Shown here in pieces: positions 52,813-62,201 of a stretch of 64,000 nucleotides of DNA (the stretch's first letter is position 1; every line of letters begins with the position of its first letter). The notes under the pieces are model-generated. The model was not told the origin of the DNA. It searched no databases and saw only the letters and a program-made list of their open reading frames with translations. This DNA comes from an uncultured Fodinibius sp. GTDB lineage: Bacteria > Bacteroidota > Rhodothermia > Balneolales > Balneolaceae. The DNA is taken from contig CAJXMW010000001.1 in the NCBI GenBank assembly GCA_913056235.1, positions 930,001 to 994,000 of the forward strand, given 5' to 3'. The position numbers were made by a program, and so were the translations under genes.

Positions 52813-53985
52813 TTACAGGCTAGCGTTTTTATAAAGTTCGCCAATATGTCCTGAAAACTGGCTGTCGGAGGTATAAATTTGGTGGATTTGCCCCACGTTA
52901 TTGATACGCTTTTCGGCCAGGATGTTTGATGCCACAAAAGTGGGAGTATTGTTCTCCTCAGAATAATCAAGGATATCCAAAATGGTATCGTAAATTTTGG
53001 AGGCTTGATCGTGGGCACGTTCTTCGACATAGCCTTCCAGCTCACTGGCTACGTTGATGAGTCCGCCCGCGTTAATCACATAATCAGGAGCATACAAGAT
53101 GTTGTTATCGAGTAGCATCTGTCCGTGCTTATCCTCTTCTTCCAGCACGTTGTTGGCTGCACCGGCTATGATATCGCACTTGAAGTGCTCCATGGTATCG
53201 TCATTGACGACGCCGCCCAGAGCACAGGGACTAAAAATATCCACGTCCAGTCCATAGATGTCATCGGGATCAACAACTTCAGCTCCAACTTCATCTGCCA
53301 GTTCGTTTACCTTGTCTTCGTAAATGTCACAGACAAATAGCTCAGCATCTTCTTCGTTCAGAAAATGGCACAGATGTGAAGCCACATGTCCGGCGCCTTG
53401 AACGGCAATTCGCTTACCTTCCAGCGAGTCAGAACCGTAGGCTTTCTGGGCACAAGCCTTCATTCCCTGATACACACCGTAAGCGGTTACAGGTGAGGGA
53501 TCACCGCTGCCGCCGATGGCCTTTGGCAGTCCACTTACATACTTTGTTTCCATGCGAACCCACTCCATATTTTGTACATCAATGCCCACATCTTCAGCCG
53601 TTATATAGCGACCGCCGAGACTATCCACGTAACGACCAAAAGCGCGGAAAAGGGCCTCATTTTTTTCCTTGCGGGGATCGCCTATGATGACTGCTTTGCC
53701 GCCACCTAGATTTAATCCCGAAATAGCCGCTTTGTAGGTCATGCCGCGCGAAAGGCGAAGAACGTCGCGAATGGCTTCCTGCTCATTATTATATGGCCAC
53801 ATGCGAACGCCTCCCAGTGCGGGACCGAGGGTCGTATCGTGGATGGCAATAATGGCTTTTAGGCCAAGGTCGGGTTCTGAGCAAACCACAATTTGCTCGT
53901 GTTCATAACTTTGTAGCTTGCCGAATAGGGGAAAATCGTCGCTGATGTCGGCCTCTGTATTTTTTTCTATGGTAGATGATTGCAT
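52813..53985 (-). CDS. Leucine/Glu-Phe-Val dehydrogenase family enzyme
   Basis: A 390-aa NAD+-dependent amino acid dehydrogenase, closest in layout to leucine dehydrogenase. Motifs: ALGGVRMWPY, RLSRGMTYKAAISGLNLGGGKAVIIGDP (substrate-binding and catalytic Lys), YITAEDVGIDVQNMEWV, IAVQGAGHVASHLCHFL (NAD fold), FSPCALGGVVND, IIAGAANNVL and DYVINAGGLINVASE. It makes branched-chain 2-oxoacids and ammonium, or the reverse. Length is a bit over the usual 364 because of an N-terminal extension of about 25 residues. Confidence 0.92.
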   Translation of the reverse strand: MQSSTIEKNTEADISDDFPLFGKLQSYEHEQIVVCSEPDLGLKAIIAIHDTTLGPALGGVRMWPYNNEQEAIRDVLRLSRGMTYKAAISGLNLGGGKAVIIGDPRKEKNEALFRAFGRYVDSLGGRYITAEDVGIDVQNMEWVRMETKYVSGLPKAIGGSGDPSPVTAYGVYQGMKACAQKAYGSDSLEGKRIAVQGAGHVASHLCHFLNEEDAELFVCDIYEDKVNELADEVGAEVVDPDDIYGLDVDIFSPCALGGVVNDDTMEHFKCDIIAGAANNVLEEEDKHGQMLLDNNILYAPDYVINAGGLINVASELEGYVEERAHDQASKIYDTILDILDYSEENNTPTFVASNILAEKRINNVGQIHQIYTSDSQFSGHIGELYKNASL

Positions 53986-54388
53986 AGTAGCTGGATTAAT
54001 TCGTTAAAACTATCATTCTAAAACTTTTGCAGTCTGATCTTGGAGAGTAACTGCCAGTATTACGTCAGCTTGTGTTCTTATTGCAGGCGAAATCTGTAAT
54101 TTCTCTCTGTCTGTGATAGAAAGCGTAAAATAAATTCAAAAAGCAGTAGAGGAAAGTACAAAAAATAGGGCAAATTTAGTAGCTCTTCAGGTGCTTCAAA
54201 AGCAATGCCTTAAAGAAATTAATGAATAAGATGTCAGCAATAGTGATGAATTTTGTCACTGAAATTGTATTTTAATAAAACGTAAACAAGACACCGTCAC
54301 AGATTGTTAAGATGTGTGCTCTTTGTATAGCGGTCCGGCTTGACGGTCGGCTGACTATTTATGACAAAAAAGAAAAACAAATATAATT
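53986..54388. other. Divergent intergenic region
   Basis: About 400 bp, AT-rich, between the divergent dehydrogenase and recJ genes. No open gene, hairpin or repeat stands out. It must contain both promoters. TTTG at 54322 may be part of one for recJ, but no clear -7 box lies at the right distance. Confidence 0.4.
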
Positions 54389-56110
54389 ATGTCTTTTCGC
54401 TGGGTATATGCCACACCAGAAAACGAGGAAGCTGTACCTGCATTACAAGAGCAGCTGGGCGTTCCTGAAAAAATTGCCCGACTGCTTACGTTGCGAGGTA
54501 TTGATTCCTATGAAAAAGCCGAAGCTTACTTTCGTCCTGATCTAAGCCAGATTCATGATCCTTTTTTGATGAAAGATATGGACAAGGCCACCGAACGGCT
54601 GGCCAAGGCCATTCGCGGAAGGGAGCGGATCCTTATTTATGGTGATTACGATGTGGATGGCACTACCTCCACAGCGATCCTTTATATTTTTCTGAAAGAG
54701 TTTGGTGTTGAGGTGGATTTCTATATTCCGCACCGTTTTAAAGAAGGATACGGCATTAACGAAGAGGGCATTCAGCACGCCATCGATACCGAAACAGATC
54801 TTATTGTGTCGGTAGACTGTGGTATTACAGCGGTCGAGGAGACCGAAAAAGCCAAGGAGCACGGCATCGATATGATTATCTGTGATCACCACAACGTAGG
54901 TGATAGCATCCCCGATGCAGTGGCCGTGCTCGATCCCAAACGCGAAGATTGTGACTATCCCTTTAAGGGACTGTCGGGGGCTGGTGTGGGCTTTAAGCTG
55001 CTGCAGGGCACCATCAAAAAACTGGGACTGGGCGACCAGCTGGCCCACAAGCTGCTGGATTTGGTAGCCATTTCCATTGCATCTGATATAGTGCCCATTG
55101 AGGATGAGAACCGGATCCTGATGCGCGAAGGTCTCAAGCAGATTAACACTGAGCCGCGGGTGGGCGTCAAAGCGTTGCTGGATTTGATTAACCTGGATGT
55201 TGGGTCTATTACGACCTCAAATATTGTGTTTTCCATTGGTCCACGCATTAATGCTGCGGGACGTATGGGTGACGCCAGCAAGGCTGTACAGCTACTCATC
55301 TCGGATACGCCCGCCGAGGCCAAGTCGCGCGCTCATGAGCTAGAGAGCATCAACGTGGCGCGTCGCGACAAAGACTCCAAGACCATGGAAGAAGCCAAGG
55401 CGATGGTGGATGAAAACTATGATCTCGAAGACATTTCTTCGATGGTGCTGCACCATCCTGATTGGCACCTTGGGGTGATCGGCATCGTAGCCTCGCGCCT
55501 GGTAGATGCCTATGGGCGTCCGGCGGTGATGCTCAGCACGGTGGACGGCAAGATCAAGGGGTCAGCGCGCAGCATCGACGGATTCAATATTTACGAGGCT
55601 TTCAAGCAGTGCGAAGATCTACTCGAACAGTTTGGCGGCCATGAGTATGCGGCGGGATTGACCATCGCCAAGGAGAATCTAGATGAGTTTCGCCGGCGCA
55701 TAAATGAGATTGCCGCTGATAATTTGTCGGCTGAAGATTTTACGCCCGAGCTGAAGATCGACTGCGAGCTGGATCTCAGCAATGTGAATATGCGTTTCTG
55801 GAAGCTGTTGAGCCAGTTTGAGCCCTTTGGTCCCGGCAACCTACGTCCCATTTTTGTGAGCCGCGACGTGCGTGTGGTGGGGGTTCCAACCATTGTGGGC
55901 AAGGGACATCTGAAGATGAAGGTGGCGCAGAACGGTTCCGGCACGTTTGATGTGATTGGTTTTAACATGCACGAATACCTGCCGGTGATCCGCAACAGCG
56001 AGGACCAGAAGATGAATATCGCCTACTCGCTGGAGGAGAATGAGTGGAATGGCCGGCGCACGCTGCAGATTCGTCTGCGGGATGTGCAGATGCGGGACGA
56101 AGAGCAGTAA
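54389..56110 (+). CDS. recJ: Single-stranded-DNA exonuclease RecJ
   Basis: A 573-aa 5'-3' ssDNA exonuclease used in recombination and mismatch repair. DHH-family motifs: GDYDVDGTTS (85-94), SVDCGITAVEE, ICDHHN (D166, H167, H168), SIASDIVPIEDENR, GPRINAAGRMG, then the DHHA1 part WHLGVIGIVASRLVDAYGRPAVML with GSARSIDGFNIYEAF and FGGHEYAAGLTI, and an OB-fold end. All in the right order. Length is normal. Confidence 0.96.
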   Translation: MSFRWVYATPENEEAVPALQEQLGVPEKIARLLTLRGIDSYEKAEAYFRPDLSQIHDPFLMKDMDKATERLAKAIRGRERILIYGDYDVDGTTSTAILYIFLKEFGVEVDFYIPHRFKEGYGINEEGIQHAIDTETDLIVSVDCGITAVEETEKAKEHGIDMIICDHHNVGDSIPDAVAVLDPKREDCDYPFKGLSGAGVGFKLLQGTIKKLGLGDQLAHKLLDLVAISIASDIVPIEDENRILMREGLKQINTEPRVGVKALLDLINLDVGSITTSNIVFSIGPRINAAGRMGDASKAVQLLISDTPAEAKSRAHELESINVARRDKDSKTMEEAKAMVDENYDLEDISSMVLHHPDWHLGVIGIVASRLVDAYGRPAVMLSTVDGKIKGSARSIDGFNIYEAFKQCEDLLEQFGGHEYAAGLTIAKENLDEFRRRINEIAADNLSAEDFTPELKIDCELDLSNVNMRFWKLLSQFEPFGPGNLRPIFVSRDVRVVGVPTIVGKGHLKMKVAQNGSGTFDVIGFNMHEYLPVIRNSEDQKMNIAYSLEENEWNGRRTLQIRLRDVQMRDEEQ

Positions 56111-56127
56111 AAATCGGAGAATGTCTC

Positions 56128-56158
56128 TTTGTATAAAGCAGAAAAGATTTTATATTTG
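56128..56158 (+). promoter_or_regulatory. Bacteroidetes-type promoter of tRNA-Phe
   Basis: TTTG (56128-56131), a 19-bp spacer and TATATTTG (56151-56158) match the -33 TTTG and -7 TAnnTTTG boxes of the phylum's primary sigma. Transcription would start about 12 nt before the tRNA. Confidence 0.75.
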
Positions 56159-56176
56159 GCAACTCTTAAACGAGTT

Positions 56177-56249
56177 GGGACTGTAGCTCAGTAGGTAGAG
56201 CACGCGACTGAAAATCGCGGTGTCGGCGGTTCGATTCCGCCCGGTCCCA
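56177..56249 (+). tRNA. tRNA-Phe (anticodon GAA)
   Basis: A 73-nt cloverleaf: acceptor GGGACTG with CGGTCCC, D-arm with TAGCTCAGTAGGTAGAGCA, anticodon stem CGCGA/TCGCG around CTGAAAA (anticodon GAA), and TTCGATT in the T loop. The discriminator is A. CCA is not encoded. A hairpin terminator follows. Confidence 0.96.
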
Positions 56250-56258
56250 CGCTTTATT

Positions 56259-56292
56259 AGCCCTGTCCCGTTTTTCGGGATGGGGCTTTTTT
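56259..56292 (+). terminator. Terminator of tRNA-Phe
   Basis: AGCCCTGTCCCG pairs with CGGGATGGGGCT (12 bp, including G-U) around TTTTT, and a T run TTTTTTATTT follows. It lies 9 bp after the tRNA. Confidence 0.9.
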
Positions 56293-56383
56293 ATTTGGGG
56301 GATGCTTAACCTGATTCGACTTCGAAGAACGATTAGGTTTTGTTATGCTATATTTTTGATAATCAAATCTACCATTTAGGGCA

Positions 56384-57958
56384 ATGATGTATCATGTAAA
56401 CAAAATAGGCATTTTGGTTTTACTGGGGGCGATACTTTTATCAGCTATTCCACTGAAAGCCCAAACCGTGTTTACCATCGACCGGGATAACAAGGCCCAA
56501 AAAATTCATAGTGTAGGTGCATCAGCAGCGTGGTTTGCCGAGGGCATCGGGGAGCACTGGCCGGATCATAAAAAAGAAAAGATCACTCAGCTCTTGTTTA
56601 GTAAGCAAAAGAACAAGCAGGGAGACTTTGAAGGTATTGGTCTCTCTTCATTCAGGTTTAATATTGGTGCAGGCACCTCTGAACAGGGCGACAGCAGCGG
56701 GATTGCCAAACCTACCCATCGCGTGGAGTCATTTCTCAATCCGGATGGTACCTACGATTGGTCAAAACAAAGCGGGTATCAGTTTTTTCTGAGAAAGGCG
56801 AAAGAGTACGGTGTTGAGTCGTTGACAGCATTTTCGAATTCTCCGCCGGTTTATTTCACAGAAAACGGCTTAGGATTTAAAACAAAAAAGGATTTCAGCA
56901 CGAATCTGCTCCCCACATATTATGATGAGTATGCCGAGTTCTTGGCTACGGTGCTCAAGCATTTTGAGCAGGAAGGGATTCATTTTGAATTCATAAGTCC
57001 CGTGAATGAGCCCCAGTGGGACTGGACCGGCGAATATGGAGAGGCCAAACAGGAGGGGTCACCCTGGACAAACCGCCAGACCTTTAAGTTGGTAACGAAG
57101 TTGGATTCGGCATTAACCGCCAAGGATCTGGGAACTAAGATATTACTGCCGGAAGCGGCTATGCTCACATTTTTGATCGGAGGGGACAATCATGCCTCTA
57201 ACCAGATATCTACCTTTTTTGACCCAGATTCAGAGTTGTTTCTCGGAGATCTGGGTCATGTGCCTTCGCTGATCGCCGGACACAGTTATTTTACCGACAC
57301 ATCTGACAGCGTGATTGTAAATGTGAGAGAAGAGGTGGCAGCCAAGGCGGATAAATATGGCATTTCGTTTTTTCAGTCGGAATATTCTATGCTGGGTGAT
57401 GGGTTTCGAGAAGGGACCGACCGGAAGAGGACAGCTATGGAATGCGCGTTGTTTTTGGCCAAGATAATCAACAGGGATTTTACCATTGCCGATGCCAAGG
57501 CGTGGGAATTTTGGGATACGTTTGAGCCCGGGAGCCCTCAATATGATACCCGGTATTATTTAATTGCTCTCGATCCCAACGAGTCGTATACCGATGGTGA
57601 ATTTACGCCCACAAAAAATTTATGGGCGCTGGGACATTACAGTCAGTTCATTGAGCCGGGCATGCATCGTATTGAGACTTCAAGAAATGATGGGTTGAAT
57701 GTGATAGCAGCATCCGAAGATGTGATGATTTCAGCATTTGCCAACGAGCGGGAATTGGTGTTGGTCGTGATCAACTACACCGAAGAAGAAAGAGAGGTGC
57801 GGTTCGATCTGGAAAGCTTTGGTCAAATCAGTTCACTGGAACGGTATGTGACCACTGGGAAGGATTCAATGAATATGAAAATGAGTGGCCAAAAAGGCCT
57901 GCAAAGCTCATTGCCACCACGATCAATTCATACTTACCAAATAAGTTTCTCTAACTGA
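56384..57958 (+). CDS. Glycoside hydrolase family 30-like secreted enzyme
   Basis: A 524-aa protein with signal peptide (IGILVLLGAILLSAIPLKAQ). The TIM-barrel carries the two catalytic glutamates of clan GH-A: acid/base E209 in SPVNEPQWDW and nucleophile E333 in FFQSEYSMLG. Other GH30-like blocks: IHSVGASAAWFAEGIG, GIGLSSFRFNIGAGTSEQG, SLTAFSNSPPVYFTENG and SQFIEPGMHRIE. A beta domain follows (LVLVVINYTEEEREV). This fits the endo-beta-1,6-galactanase-like branch, though beta-1,6-glucanase or xylanase activity cannot be excluded. It stands alone; no polysaccharide-utilisation genes are beside it. Confidence 0.85.
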   Translation: MMYHVNKIGILVLLGAILLSAIPLKAQTVFTIDRDNKAQKIHSVGASAAWFAEGIGEHWPDHKKEKITQLLFSKQKNKQGDFEGIGLSSFRFNIGAGTSEQGDSSGIAKPTHRVESFLNPDGTYDWSKQSGYQFFLRKAKEYGVESLTAFSNSPPVYFTENGLGFKTKKDFSTNLLPTYYDEYAEFLATVLKHFEQEGIHFEFISPVNEPQWDWTGEYGEAKQEGSPWTNRQTFKLVTKLDSALTAKDLGTKILLPEAAMLTFLIGGDNHASNQISTFFDPDSELFLGDLGHVPSLIAGHSYFTDTSDSVIVNVREEVAAKADKYGISFFQSEYSMLGDGFREGTDRKRTAMECALFLAKIINRDFTIADAKAWEFWDTFEPGSPQYDTRYYLIALDPNESYTDGEFTPTKNLWALGHYSQFIEPGMHRIETSRNDGLNVIAASEDVMISAFANERELVLVVINYTEEEREVRFDLESFGQISSLERYVTTGKDSMNMKMSGQKGLQSSLPPRSIHTYQISFSN

Positions 57959-58162
57959 TTCTACCCGATTCTAATTTCTTGTAGCTATTTTGATAGAGAT
58001 GTTTATAAAAAATTCTCTCTCGTTGAGGAAGATCCTGAATCACTAACCATATCTACGTTAGATCAAGAAGGCGTCTTTCAAACCCCATATTCTCATTATA
58101 TTTATTAAAGCGTGCTTCATAGATATCGATTAAGCCATTGTATGTTATATTTTCATGTGTTT

Positions 58163-58174
58163 TTTCATATGAAA
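58163..58174. promoter_or_regulatory. Candidate LexA operator upstream of lexA
   Basis: TTTCATATGAAA is a perfect 12-bp palindrome 19 bp before the LexA start. A related TTTCATGTG half-site lies about 12 bp upstream, and TATAAT at 58180-58185 follows. LexA commonly represses its own gene, so a palindrome here is a natural operator candidate; the LexA box of this group is not known to me, so this stays a guess. Confidence 0.4.
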
Positions 58175-58193
58175 TATGTTATAATGGGCTCTT

Positions 58194-58841
58194 ATGAAAT
58201 CACTTACCGACAAACAGCGACAGCTTTGGGAGTTCATTCTATCCTTTTACGAGGACTACAGCCAATTCCCAACTTACGATGACATGCAGACCGAACTTGG
58301 CTACAGCTCTACCAACAGTATTTACCAACACTTAAAGGGGCTGACCAAGAAAAATTACCTCTCCAAGTTGGGACGTGGGCACTACGAAATCCATCCCAGC
58401 AAGCGAAATGAGTTATCCGGTTTTTATCCCGGTGTACCCGTGAAGGGACGTATTGCCGCGGGTGCTATGCACCAGGCGATCAGCGAAAACCTGGGGCACC
58501 TGCCGGTCGAGATTCATCCTGAAAAATCGGATCATTATTTTGCGCTGATCGTGGATGGGGATAGTATGATTGATGCCGATATCCAAGATGGCGACTATAT
58601 TATTATCGATCCTCGAGAGCCCAAAGACGGTGAAATTGGGGCAATCCGGTATCGTGGAGAGACCACCTTGAAGACCATTCGCAAACGGTCGGATGGCATC
58701 AGGCTGCAGCCCGAAAATCCATCCTACGACCCCATCGACATTACGCCGGATGAATGGGAGGAAGTCACTGTCTACGGAACCTATGTGGGCAAGGCCTGGA
58801 AAAAGGACGGGAACTGGGGCGTAATTTTTCGTTCTGATTAA
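58194..58841 (+). CDS. lexA: LexA-type SOS repressor
   Basis: A 215-aa repressor. N-terminal winged helix with TYDDMQTELGYSSTNSIYQHLKGLTKK, then the autoproteolysis domain: cleavage site IAAGAM (A89-G90), catalytic Ser S124 in VDGDSMIDADI and Lys K160 in GETTLKTI. All parts of the RecA-stimulated self-cleavage machine are present, so it is a genuine LexA rather than a degenerate relative. The C-terminal tail (TVYGTYVGKAWKKDGNWGVIF) runs slightly longer than in E. coli. The promoter region holds a palindrome. Confidence 0.93.
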   Translation: MKSLTDKQRQLWEFILSFYEDYSQFPTYDDMQTELGYSSTNSIYQHLKGLTKKNYLSKLGRGHYEIHPSKRNELSGFYPGVPVKGRIAAGAMHQAISENLGHLPVEIHPEKSDHYFALIVDGDSMIDADIQDGDYIIIDPREPKDGEIGAIRYRGETTLKTIRKRSDGIRLQPENPSYDPIDITPDEWEEVTVYGTYVGKAWKKDGNWGVIFRSD

Positions 58842-58997
58842 TTCCTTTCATTGCATTTCAGTAGTGATCTCTGTTCATTGAAGAACACTTTATTGTGGAC
58901 ATATAACCTTTGATCTGGGATGACTATAAAGCTCGTTTAATGCAAAAATTGTATCTGCAATCGCAGGCACTTAGTAACAACAAATTGGATTATTTAA

Positions 58998-59336
58998 ATG
59001 GATACAATTACATGGAGTGATTTTCAAAAAGTAGATATGCGGGTTGGAACCATCATTGAAGTGAAGGATTTCCCGGAAGCCCGTAATCCGGCTTATATTT
59101 TGAAAGTAAATTTCGGGGAAGAAATCGGGGTGAAAAAGTCCAGTGCACAGGTTACCGATCTGTATAGCAAAGACGATCTGCAGGGCAAGCAGGTTATTGG
59201 CATTGTCAACTTTCCGCCCAAACAAATAGGTCCTGTCATGTCGGAATGTTTGGTTACCGGATTCCATCGAGAGAATGACAATGTGGCGCTGGCCGTGCCG
59301 GATATGCAAGTACCCAACGGTACCAAACTGGCCTGA
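58998..59336 (+). CDS. csaA: CsaA-type tRNA-binding-domain protein
   Basis: A 112-aa single EMAP/tRNA-binding OB fold: ITWSDFQKVDMRVGTIIEVKDFPEARNPAY, LKVNFGEEIGVKKSSAQ, GKQVIGIVNFPPKQIGPVMSECLVTGF and the end VPNGTKLA are the CsaA type. In Bacillus CsaA was described as an export-related chaperone; members likely bind tRNA-like or structured RNA or small peptides. Length is normal (about 110 aa). A lone gene. Confidence 0.93.
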   Translation: MDTITWSDFQKVDMRVGTIIEVKDFPEARNPAYILKVNFGEEIGVKKSSAQVTDLYSKDDLQGKQVIGIVNFPPKQIGPVMSECLVTGFHRENDNVALAVPDMQVPNGTKLA

Positions 59337-59508
59337 ACCCAAATCTGTTAGCATACCCAAGATCTGACAGCTTTTATTTTATTTACTAACCAATTTTATA
59401 TGGTTTTAGTCCATTTACTTCAATATGTGACGTTGCTATCGTTTTGAAGTATATAACTACTTCCGTACAATTTAGTTAGTCAATTTTAGCATACAGACGC
59501 TCAATTTT

Positions 59509-60513
59509 ATGAAAAATTTGTCCTTGGTTTGTCTCCTGATGGCATCTGCTATTATTGGTGGATGTTCTCAACAGTCAACTACACCCACGCCAACCGTCGA
59601 TCACCATATGCATATTCGCAGCCAAAGTGCGGTTGATGTTTTAGCTCAGTTTCGGGGTCCCGATGCCGATACGCTCAGTCCAACCAACGGCGCCGATGCC
59701 ATTCGACTGCTCGATTCGGCCGGTGTTGAAAAGGGGTCCTTACTGTCGCTGGGCTACTTTTTCGGGATGCCCGATGTGAGCGTAGAAAACGAGTATGCCA
59801 AGGTGCGGGCCGAAAACAACTACGTTGCCAACGAAGCGGCCAAATATCCCGATCGGCTATATGCATTTTGCAGCGTGAATCCATTGGCGAAATATGCCAT
59901 CGAAGAGGTGCGCCGGTGTGCTAGTCACGGAGGGTTTACAGGTTTAAAGCTACATTTTGGCAACTCGGATGTGGATCTGCGTGATGATGGTCAGGTGCAG
60001 CGGGTTCGGCGAATCTTCCAGGAAGCTGATAAGTTGAATCTGCCAGTGGTATTGCACATGTGGACGCGCGACGAAAAATATGGTAAGAAAGACGCTGAGG
60101 TGTTCCTGAATGAGGTGCTTGCCACTGTTCCTGATTTAACCATTCAAATTGCTCACCTGGGTGGCGCTGGATTTTATAATGCTACCACCGATAGTGTGAT
60201 GGATGTTTTTGAATCAGCATTCAAGACCCATCCCAAAGTGATGGATGAAGATATCGTATTTGATATCGGGGCTGCAGCTGCCAATCCCAAGCTTGCGTTC
60301 GAGGCAGGCGATACCACCAAGGCGCAAGCTATTCAGAAAAGAAACCGGATGCTGGCCGAACGGATCAAGAAGATGGGTGCGAAGCACTTTGTCTTTGGAT
60401 CTGACTGGTGGGCTCGTAATCCAGCTGATTTTGTGGATGTGATTCGCTCTCTTCCGTTAAAGGAACAGCAGTTGCTTGTCCTTTTTGCCAACAGGGCGCC
60501 ATACGTGGAGTAG
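59509..60513 (+). CDS. Amidohydrolase-family lipoprotein
   Basis: A 334-aa protein with lipobox IIGGCSQQ (C19). The mature part is a metal-dependent hydrolase (amidohydrolase 2 type) with DHHMHIRSQS (H33, H35), LYAFCSVNPLAKYAIEEVRRC, FTGLKLHFGNSDVDL, LPVVLHMWTRDEKYG, IQIAHLGGAGFYN and FVFGSDWWARNP (Asp of the metal site). TIM-barrel decarboxylase/lactonase-type enzymes share this order; the reaction is not identifiable. The gene lies 14 bp before a DUF2235 gene and may be co-transcribed. Confidence 0.85.
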   Translation: MKNLSLVCLLMASAIIGGCSQQSTTPTPTVDHHMHIRSQSAVDVLAQFRGPDADTLSPTNGADAIRLLDSAGVEKGSLLSLGYFFGMPDVSVENEYAKVRAENNYVANEAAKYPDRLYAFCSVNPLAKYAIEEVRRCASHGGFTGLKLHFGNSDVDLRDDGQVQRVRRIFQEADKLNLPVVLHMWTRDEKYGKKDAEVFLNEVLATVPDLTIQIAHLGGAGFYNATTDSVMDVFESAFKTHPKVMDEDIVFDIGAAAANPKLAFEAGDTTKAQAIQKRNRMLAERIKKMGAKHFVFGSDWWARNPADFVDVIRSLPLKEQQLLVLFANRAPYVE

Positions 60514-60527
60514 TCTAACGGTAGCTG

Positions 60528-61613
60528 TTGCATAGCGTTGTAGCAATATGTATTCTGCTAAAAAGTGATAAAAAATCGAGAACCTTGCCGAAGAATATTG
60601 TCATACTTGCAGACGGGACCGGTCAAGAGGGTGGCGTTGGGTATAACACTAACGTCTATAAAATCTTTAACATCATTGAAGATCGTACTAAGCAACAAAT
60701 TGTTTATTACGATCCCGGCTTGGGCACCAGCGGACTGAAGTTAATCAAGCAGGCGACGGGATTGGGTATCTCAAAGAATATCAAGGATTGTTATGAGTTT
60801 TTGTTTGAACACTTTGAGTCCGGGGATGATATCTATCTGATTGGCTTCAGCCGTGGAGCGGCCACCGTACGGAGTCTATCCACCTTTATTCATCATTTTG
60901 GGATTCTGCCCAAATCGCGTCCCGACCTGATCCGGCAGGCCTACAAAATTTATCGTACCCGGAATACTGATAAGCTGGAAGCCATGGCCAAAGAATTTAT
61001 TGCCAAGCATCACACCATGTGGACCCGCATTAAATTTTTGGGCTGTTTTGATACCGTGGATGCACTTGGATTTCCAATTAAAAGCATTAGTGCTCTCTTA
61101 AATCGCATTCCTTGTTTTCGGCATCGGTTCCATGATTTTAAACTCAGCAAAAGTGTGGAGCATGCCTGCCATGCACTGGCGGTGGATGACAAGCGCAAGA
61201 CGTTCCACCCGGTACTTTGGCATCCGGATCTCAAAAAGTACCAAACCCTGGAGCAGGTCTGGTTTCCTGGCATGCATACCGATGTTGGCGGTGGATACAA
61301 GGAGCATCATCTTTCGGATTTGTCGCTAATCTGGATGTGCCGCAAGGCCATGGAGCAGGGGCTCCGGATATATGATCCCGGCAGGATATCGCTCGAGGCG
61401 GATCCTGGTGGTGTGATGCACGATTCGCGTGGTGAATGGTGGAAAAAAATATACCGAAAAAAGGTCCGCTGCTGGCCGCAGAAACGCTCCGATATCCCGG
61501 TCGTTCACGAGAGTGTGCTACAGCGGGCCGAATCGTGTGACTATCAGCCCTGGATTTTGGATGAGGACTACAAGGTAGAACATCGTGCAGAGGGTATCCC
61601 AAGGCAGCCGTAA
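60528..61613 (+). CDS. DUF2235 alpha/beta-hydrolase-like protein
   Basis: A 361-aa protein of the DUF2235 family, related to the catalytic part of Tle1 phospholipase effectors. Seen: NIVILADGTGQ, IVYYDPGLGTSG, IYLIGFSRGAATVRSLSTF with the GxSxG-like Ser, FLGCFDTVDALGFP, and WFPGMHTDVGGGY with the Asp/His pair. The first 19 residues are uncertain; a TTG at 60585 would give the more usual PKNIVIL start. No type VI secretion gene is nearby, so an effector role is not implied. Activity unproven. Confidence 0.85.
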   Translation: MHSVVAICILLKSDKKSRTLPKNIVILADGTGQEGGVGYNTNVYKIFNIIEDRTKQQIVYYDPGLGTSGLKLIKQATGLGISKNIKDCYEFLFEHFESGDDIYLIGFSRGAATVRSLSTFIHHFGILPKSRPDLIRQAYKIYRTRNTDKLEAMAKEFIAKHHTMWTRIKFLGCFDTVDALGFPIKSISALLNRIPCFRHRFHDFKLSKSVEHACHALAVDDKRKTFHPVLWHPDLKKYQTLEQVWFPGMHTDVGGGYKEHHLSDLSLIWMCRKAMEQGLRIYDPGRISLEADPGGVMHDSRGEWWKKIYRKKVRCWPQKRSDIPVVHESVLQRAESCDYQPWILDEDYKVEHRAEGIPRQP

Positions 61614-61769
61614 ATTTCATTTTCTAATATTACTGATTGCCAATTCTCAAAACTTGAGTGTAAGTTCTTATTGCTCATGTAGTTTGAATATTAATTTTTT
61701 TTAATTAAATTAAATTAAAGAATTTTAATATTCGGAAGGATTATTTTTTAGAACAACAATCGGGGCAGT

Positions 61770-62201
61770 ATGGAAATGGAAAGAAAAGGCAAGGTACTTA
61801 TTGTAGAAGATGACATGCTCCTATCGATGGTAGAAGAGCGGCTTATCAAGAAGTTAGGTTACGATGTTGTAGGTAAGGTAACGCAAGGTTCTGAGGCCGT
61901 TGATAAGGCCAGTGAATTAAATCCCGATATTATTGTGATGGATATTTCACTGAAGGGAGAGATGGATGGCATTGAGACGATGGAAGTGATCCGGAAGAAT
62001 TCAAGCGTGCCTGTTATTTACCTATCTGGCAGCGGCGACCGATATTCTTTTGAGAGGGCTAAGAAAACGGGCTTTACCGATTATTTAACGAAGCCGGTAA
62101 CGAGTGGTGATCTTGAAGAACCGCTGCATTCAGCTCTTCATCAGAATGGATCATCGGATACACAAACTTCTTCTTCGCGCAAATTTGACAAAACGGCTTA
62201 A
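61770..62201 (+). CDS. Stand-alone response-regulator receiver protein
   Basis: A 143-aa CheY-like receiver: LIVEDDMLLS, phospho-acceptor D58 (IIVMDISLKG), PVIYLSGSGD and K108 (LTKPV), then a polar tail. No output domain or kinase is adjacent, so it must take phosphate from a distant kinase or act in a phosphorelay. The MEME-type start could also be M3. The stop overlaps the end of the convergent oxidoreductase gene by 4 bp. Confidence 0.93.
   Translation: MEMERKGKVLIVEDDMLLSMVEERLIKKLGYDVVGKVTQGSEAVDKASELNPDIIVMDISLKGEMDGIETMEVIRKNSSVPVIYLSGSGDRYSFERAKKTGFTDYLTKPVTSGDLEEPLHSALHQNGSSDTQTSSSRKFDKTA

Noticed and set aside
60528-61613. Type VI secretion lipase effector
   Set aside because: DUF2235 core is present, but no T6SS, PAAR or immunity gene is near.
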